64,000 nucleotides of DNA from Thiosulfatimonas sediminis (GTDB lineage: Bacteria > Pseudomonadota > Gammaproteobacteria > Thiomicrospirales > Thiomicrospiraceae): contig NZ_AP021889.1 in assembly GCF_011398355.1 (NCBI RefSeq), positions 1,302,001-1,366,000 on the forward strand, written 5' to 3'. Within the stretch, counting starts at the first letter, position 1. Each line of letters begins with the position of its first letter. Shown here in pieces: positions 62,116-64,000 of the stretch. Under the pieces are notes generated by a model that made no database searches, was not told the DNA's origin, and was given only the letters and a program-made list of their open reading frames with translations. Position numbers and translations under genes: made by a program.

Positions 62116-64000
62116 ATGACCCAAGCTAAGACAGGCTCGAAAGCGCCACTACAAAGTGAAAACATCGTGGATAAGTCAGAAAAAAGTGATGCAAGCCCAA
62201 TTGAGTTTGCGATAGATGAATTTCTCAAGCACCTTACCGAGCGGCCGGGTGTCTATCAGATGTTTGATAAGCAGCAGCAAATTATCTATGTGGGTAAGGC
62301 CAAGAATCTAAAACGCCGCGTCAGCAGCTATTTTAAAAAGCGCCATGATGACATAAAAACCACCACCATGGTTGAGCAGGTAGCGCGTATTGAAGTGACG
62401 ATTACCGATACTGAATCGGAAGCGTTTATTTTAGAAAACACGCTGATTAAACGCCATAAACCCAAATATAACATTCTCTTTCGGGATGATAAGTCTTATC
62501 CCTATATCTATGTTTCGACAGAAAAAAAGCACCCTGCGTTGGGTTATCATCGCGGAGTTAAACGGCGTAAAGGTGAATATTTTGGTCCTTTTCCCAACGC
62601 TTCGGCGGTGCAGCATACGTTGCATACTTTGCAGAAGATTTTTCCGGTACGCCAGTGTGCCGAGACGGTCTATCAACATCGCTCGCGCCCGTGTTTGCAA
62701 TATCAGATAAAGCGCTGTTCTGGCCCTTGTGTCGCAGGATTGGTCGATGATGAGGCTTATCAGCGTGATGTGCGGCATACGTTGATGTTTCTGCAAGGCA
62801 AAAGCTTTGAGGTTGTTGAGGAACTGGCTGAGCAGATGCAAGCAGCGGCTGAAACCCTCGAATTTGAAGCGGCAGGGTTGCTGCGCGATCGGATTTCGGC
62901 ACTGCGTTCCATTCAGTCGCAACATCTGATTAATCAGCCTGGAAGTCGCGACTTGGATGTTTTGGCGTTGGCGCAAAATGGCGACCAAGTCTGCCTGTGT
63001 TTGATGATGTATCGCGCGGGCAATCTTTGGGGTAGCGAGACGTATTACCCAAAACTCGCGGTGGTCACCGCCCCCGACGAAGTTCTGCTGGCGTTCATGA
63101 CTCAGCATTATCAACAACATCCTACTCCGCAGAGTATTTTGCTGGCGCAAAAACTTAACGACCTAAATGCACTGCAAGCACTTTGGCAGGAAAAATATCA
63201 GCGCCGCACTGTGTTTAAAGAACCCAAGCTCCAGCATGAAAAAAGTTTATTTGCGCTAGCCAAAACCAATGCAGAAGCAGGGTTAAAACAGCATTTGACG
63301 CAAAAAGTTAATCAACAAGCCCGGCTGCAAGCTTTGCAAGAAATTCTGAATTTGCCGGCCATTCCACAGGTAATGGAGTGTTTCGACATCAGTCATACCC
63401 AAGGTGAATTGACCATTGCCAGTTGTGTGGTGTTTAAGGATGGCATTGCCAGTACCCGCGATTACCGTAAATTTAATATAGAAGGGATTACGCCAGGGGA
63501 CGACTATGCGGCTATGCACCAGGTTCTCAGTCGGCGCTACGCGCGGCTTAAGCAAGAGCACGCTAAATTTCCGGACTTAATTGTGGTTGATGGTGGCAAA
63601 GGGCAACTTAATCAAGCGATTGACGTGCTTAAGTCGCTGGAATTGGAGTTTTTGCCTTTGGTCTCAGTTGCCAAGGGCGAAGGGCGAAAAGCGGGTTTAG
63701 AAATTCTTTATACGCCACACAATATGGATGGCATTGATTTAGATGCGGATGACAGTGCTTTACATTTAATCAATCATATTCGCGACGAAGCACATCGGTT
63801 CGCGATAACCGCCCATCGTGCTAAACGTGGGAAGGCGATGATGCACTCGCGTTTGGAAGACATTCCAGGAATCGGCCCAAAAACGCGCAAAACCTTGCTA
63901 TTGCATTTTGGCGGCTTAACTGAAGTTAAAAATGCCGCACCGACTGAACTGCAAAAAGTGAAAGGGATTAGCCCGAGTAAAGCGCAGAGTATTTACGATT
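62116..64000 (+). CDS. uvrC: Excinuclease ABC subunit UvrC (3' end outside window)
   Basis: The frame stays open from ATG 62116 to the right edge (628 codons). It encodes the GIY-YIG nuclease (LTERPGVYQMFDKQQQIIYV then GKAKNLKRRV, about 40-70), the UvrB-binding region (FEVVEELAEQMQAAAETLEF around 235), the RNase H-like endonuclease with VVDGGKGQLNQAI, and helix-hairpin-helix IPGIGPKTRKTLLLHFGG and VKGISPSKAQSIYD. It cuts both sides of bulky lesions in nucleotide excision repair. A 35-residue N-terminal extension is present; GTG 62167 is an alternative start. Only a few C-terminal residues should be missing. Confidence 0.95.
   Translation, partial: MTQAKTGSKAPLQSENIVDKSEKSDASPIEFAIDEFLKHLTERPGVYQMFDKQQQIIYVGKAKNLKRRVSSYFKKRHDDIKTTTMVEQVARIEVTITDTESEAFILENTLIKRHKPKYNILFRDDKSYPYIYVSTEKKHPALGYHRGVKRRKGEYFGPFPNASAVQHTLHTLQKIFPVRQCAETVYQHRSRPCLQYQIKRCSGPCVAGLVDDEAYQRDVRHTLMFLQGKSFEVVEELAEQMQAAAETLEFEAAGLLRDRISALRSIQSQHLINQPGSRDLDVLALAQNGDQVCLCLMMYRAGNLWGSETYYPKLAVVTAPDEVLLAFMTQHYQQHPTPQSILLAQKLNDLNALQALWQEKYQRRTVFKEPKLQHEKSLFALAKTNAEAGLKQHLTQKVNQQARLQALQEILNLPAIPQVMECFDISHTQGELTIASCVVFKDGIASTRDYRKFNIEGITPGDDYAAMHQVLSRRYARLKQEHAKFPDLIVVDGGKGQLNQAIDVLKSLELEFLPLVSVAKGEGRKAGLEILYTPHNMDGIDLDADDSALHLINHIRDEAHRFAITAHRAKRGKAMMHSRLEDIPGIGPKTRKTLLLHFGGLTEVKNAAPTELQKVKGISPSKAQSIYD

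Noticed and set aside
62431-63150. Minus-strand open frame of 239 codons within uvrC
   Set aside because: It is a shadow of the uvrC coding frame; it shows no family features or ribosome site.

Overview
The window looks like a chromosomal segment of a marine-type, sulfur-oxidising gammaproteobacterium, most likely from the Thiomicrospira / Thiomicrorhabdus / Hydrogenovibrio group. The reasons are a sulfide:quinone oxidoreductase, a secreted delta-type carbonic anhydrase, moderate GC content, and gammaproteobacterial gene pairs (csiV-mfd, lolC/E-lolD, thiC-thiO-thiS-thiG). The genus is inferred; no rRNA or tRNA gene is present to anchor it. Nearly all the DNA is ordinary chromosome. I see no prophage, insertion sequence with a transposase, or CRISPR array.

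Layout. 1-2.6 kb: the 3' end of an acidic repeat protein, an RluA-type pseudouridine synthase and a YcgN-type cysteine-cluster protein. 2.8-4.8 kb: a membrane protein with a haem-c motif, SlyD and HemJ. 4.9-8.3 kb: an apparently Fur-controlled module of an outer-membrane protein, a flavinylated FMN-binding protein, the flavin transferase ApbE and a four-helix membrane protein, with a divergent cysteine-rich mini-protein. 8.4-14.4 kb: RimO, a nitroreductase, a Tus-like replication-terminator protein overlapping a DNA-deoxyinosine glycosylase, TrhP, a YfhL ferredoxin and a DUF1840 protein. 14.5-19.7 kb: periplasmic proteins and a poly-HAMP chemoreceptor. 20-23.8 kb: a UbiA-family prenyltransferase, CysM, a CYTH protein and a TolC-like protein. 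23.8-28.3 kb: a peptide ABC importer without ATPases that encloses a YkuD gene, and a MOSC protein. 28.4-34 kb: NagZ, MscS, a START protein, MurB and an NSS transporter. 34-37 kb: a porin, a DUF3087 protein and a Sel1-repeat protein.

37-41.5 kb is a TPP-riboswitch-controlled thiamin operon. 41.9-47 kb is a signalling cluster: a response regulator, a CheB-CheR-PAS fusion and a PAS protein with a degenerate GGDEF domain. 47-51.3 kb is csiV-mfd. After that come a stripped-down RND-like membrane protein, sulfide:quinone oxidoreductase, delta-carbonic anhydrase, a TRIC-type channel, the Lol exporter with a YheS-type ABC-F protein, SppA, and UvrC, which runs off the right edge.

The least explained feature is a family of intergenic repeats of roughly 40-230 bp with terminal inverted repeats (ends resembling GAGACA..GAATAAGTCC). 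At least seven copies, whole or partial, lie in this window and behave like a miniature inverted-repeat element. The Tus-like gene far from the enterobacteria and the Fur-linked flavin-transfer module are the other items most worth following up.
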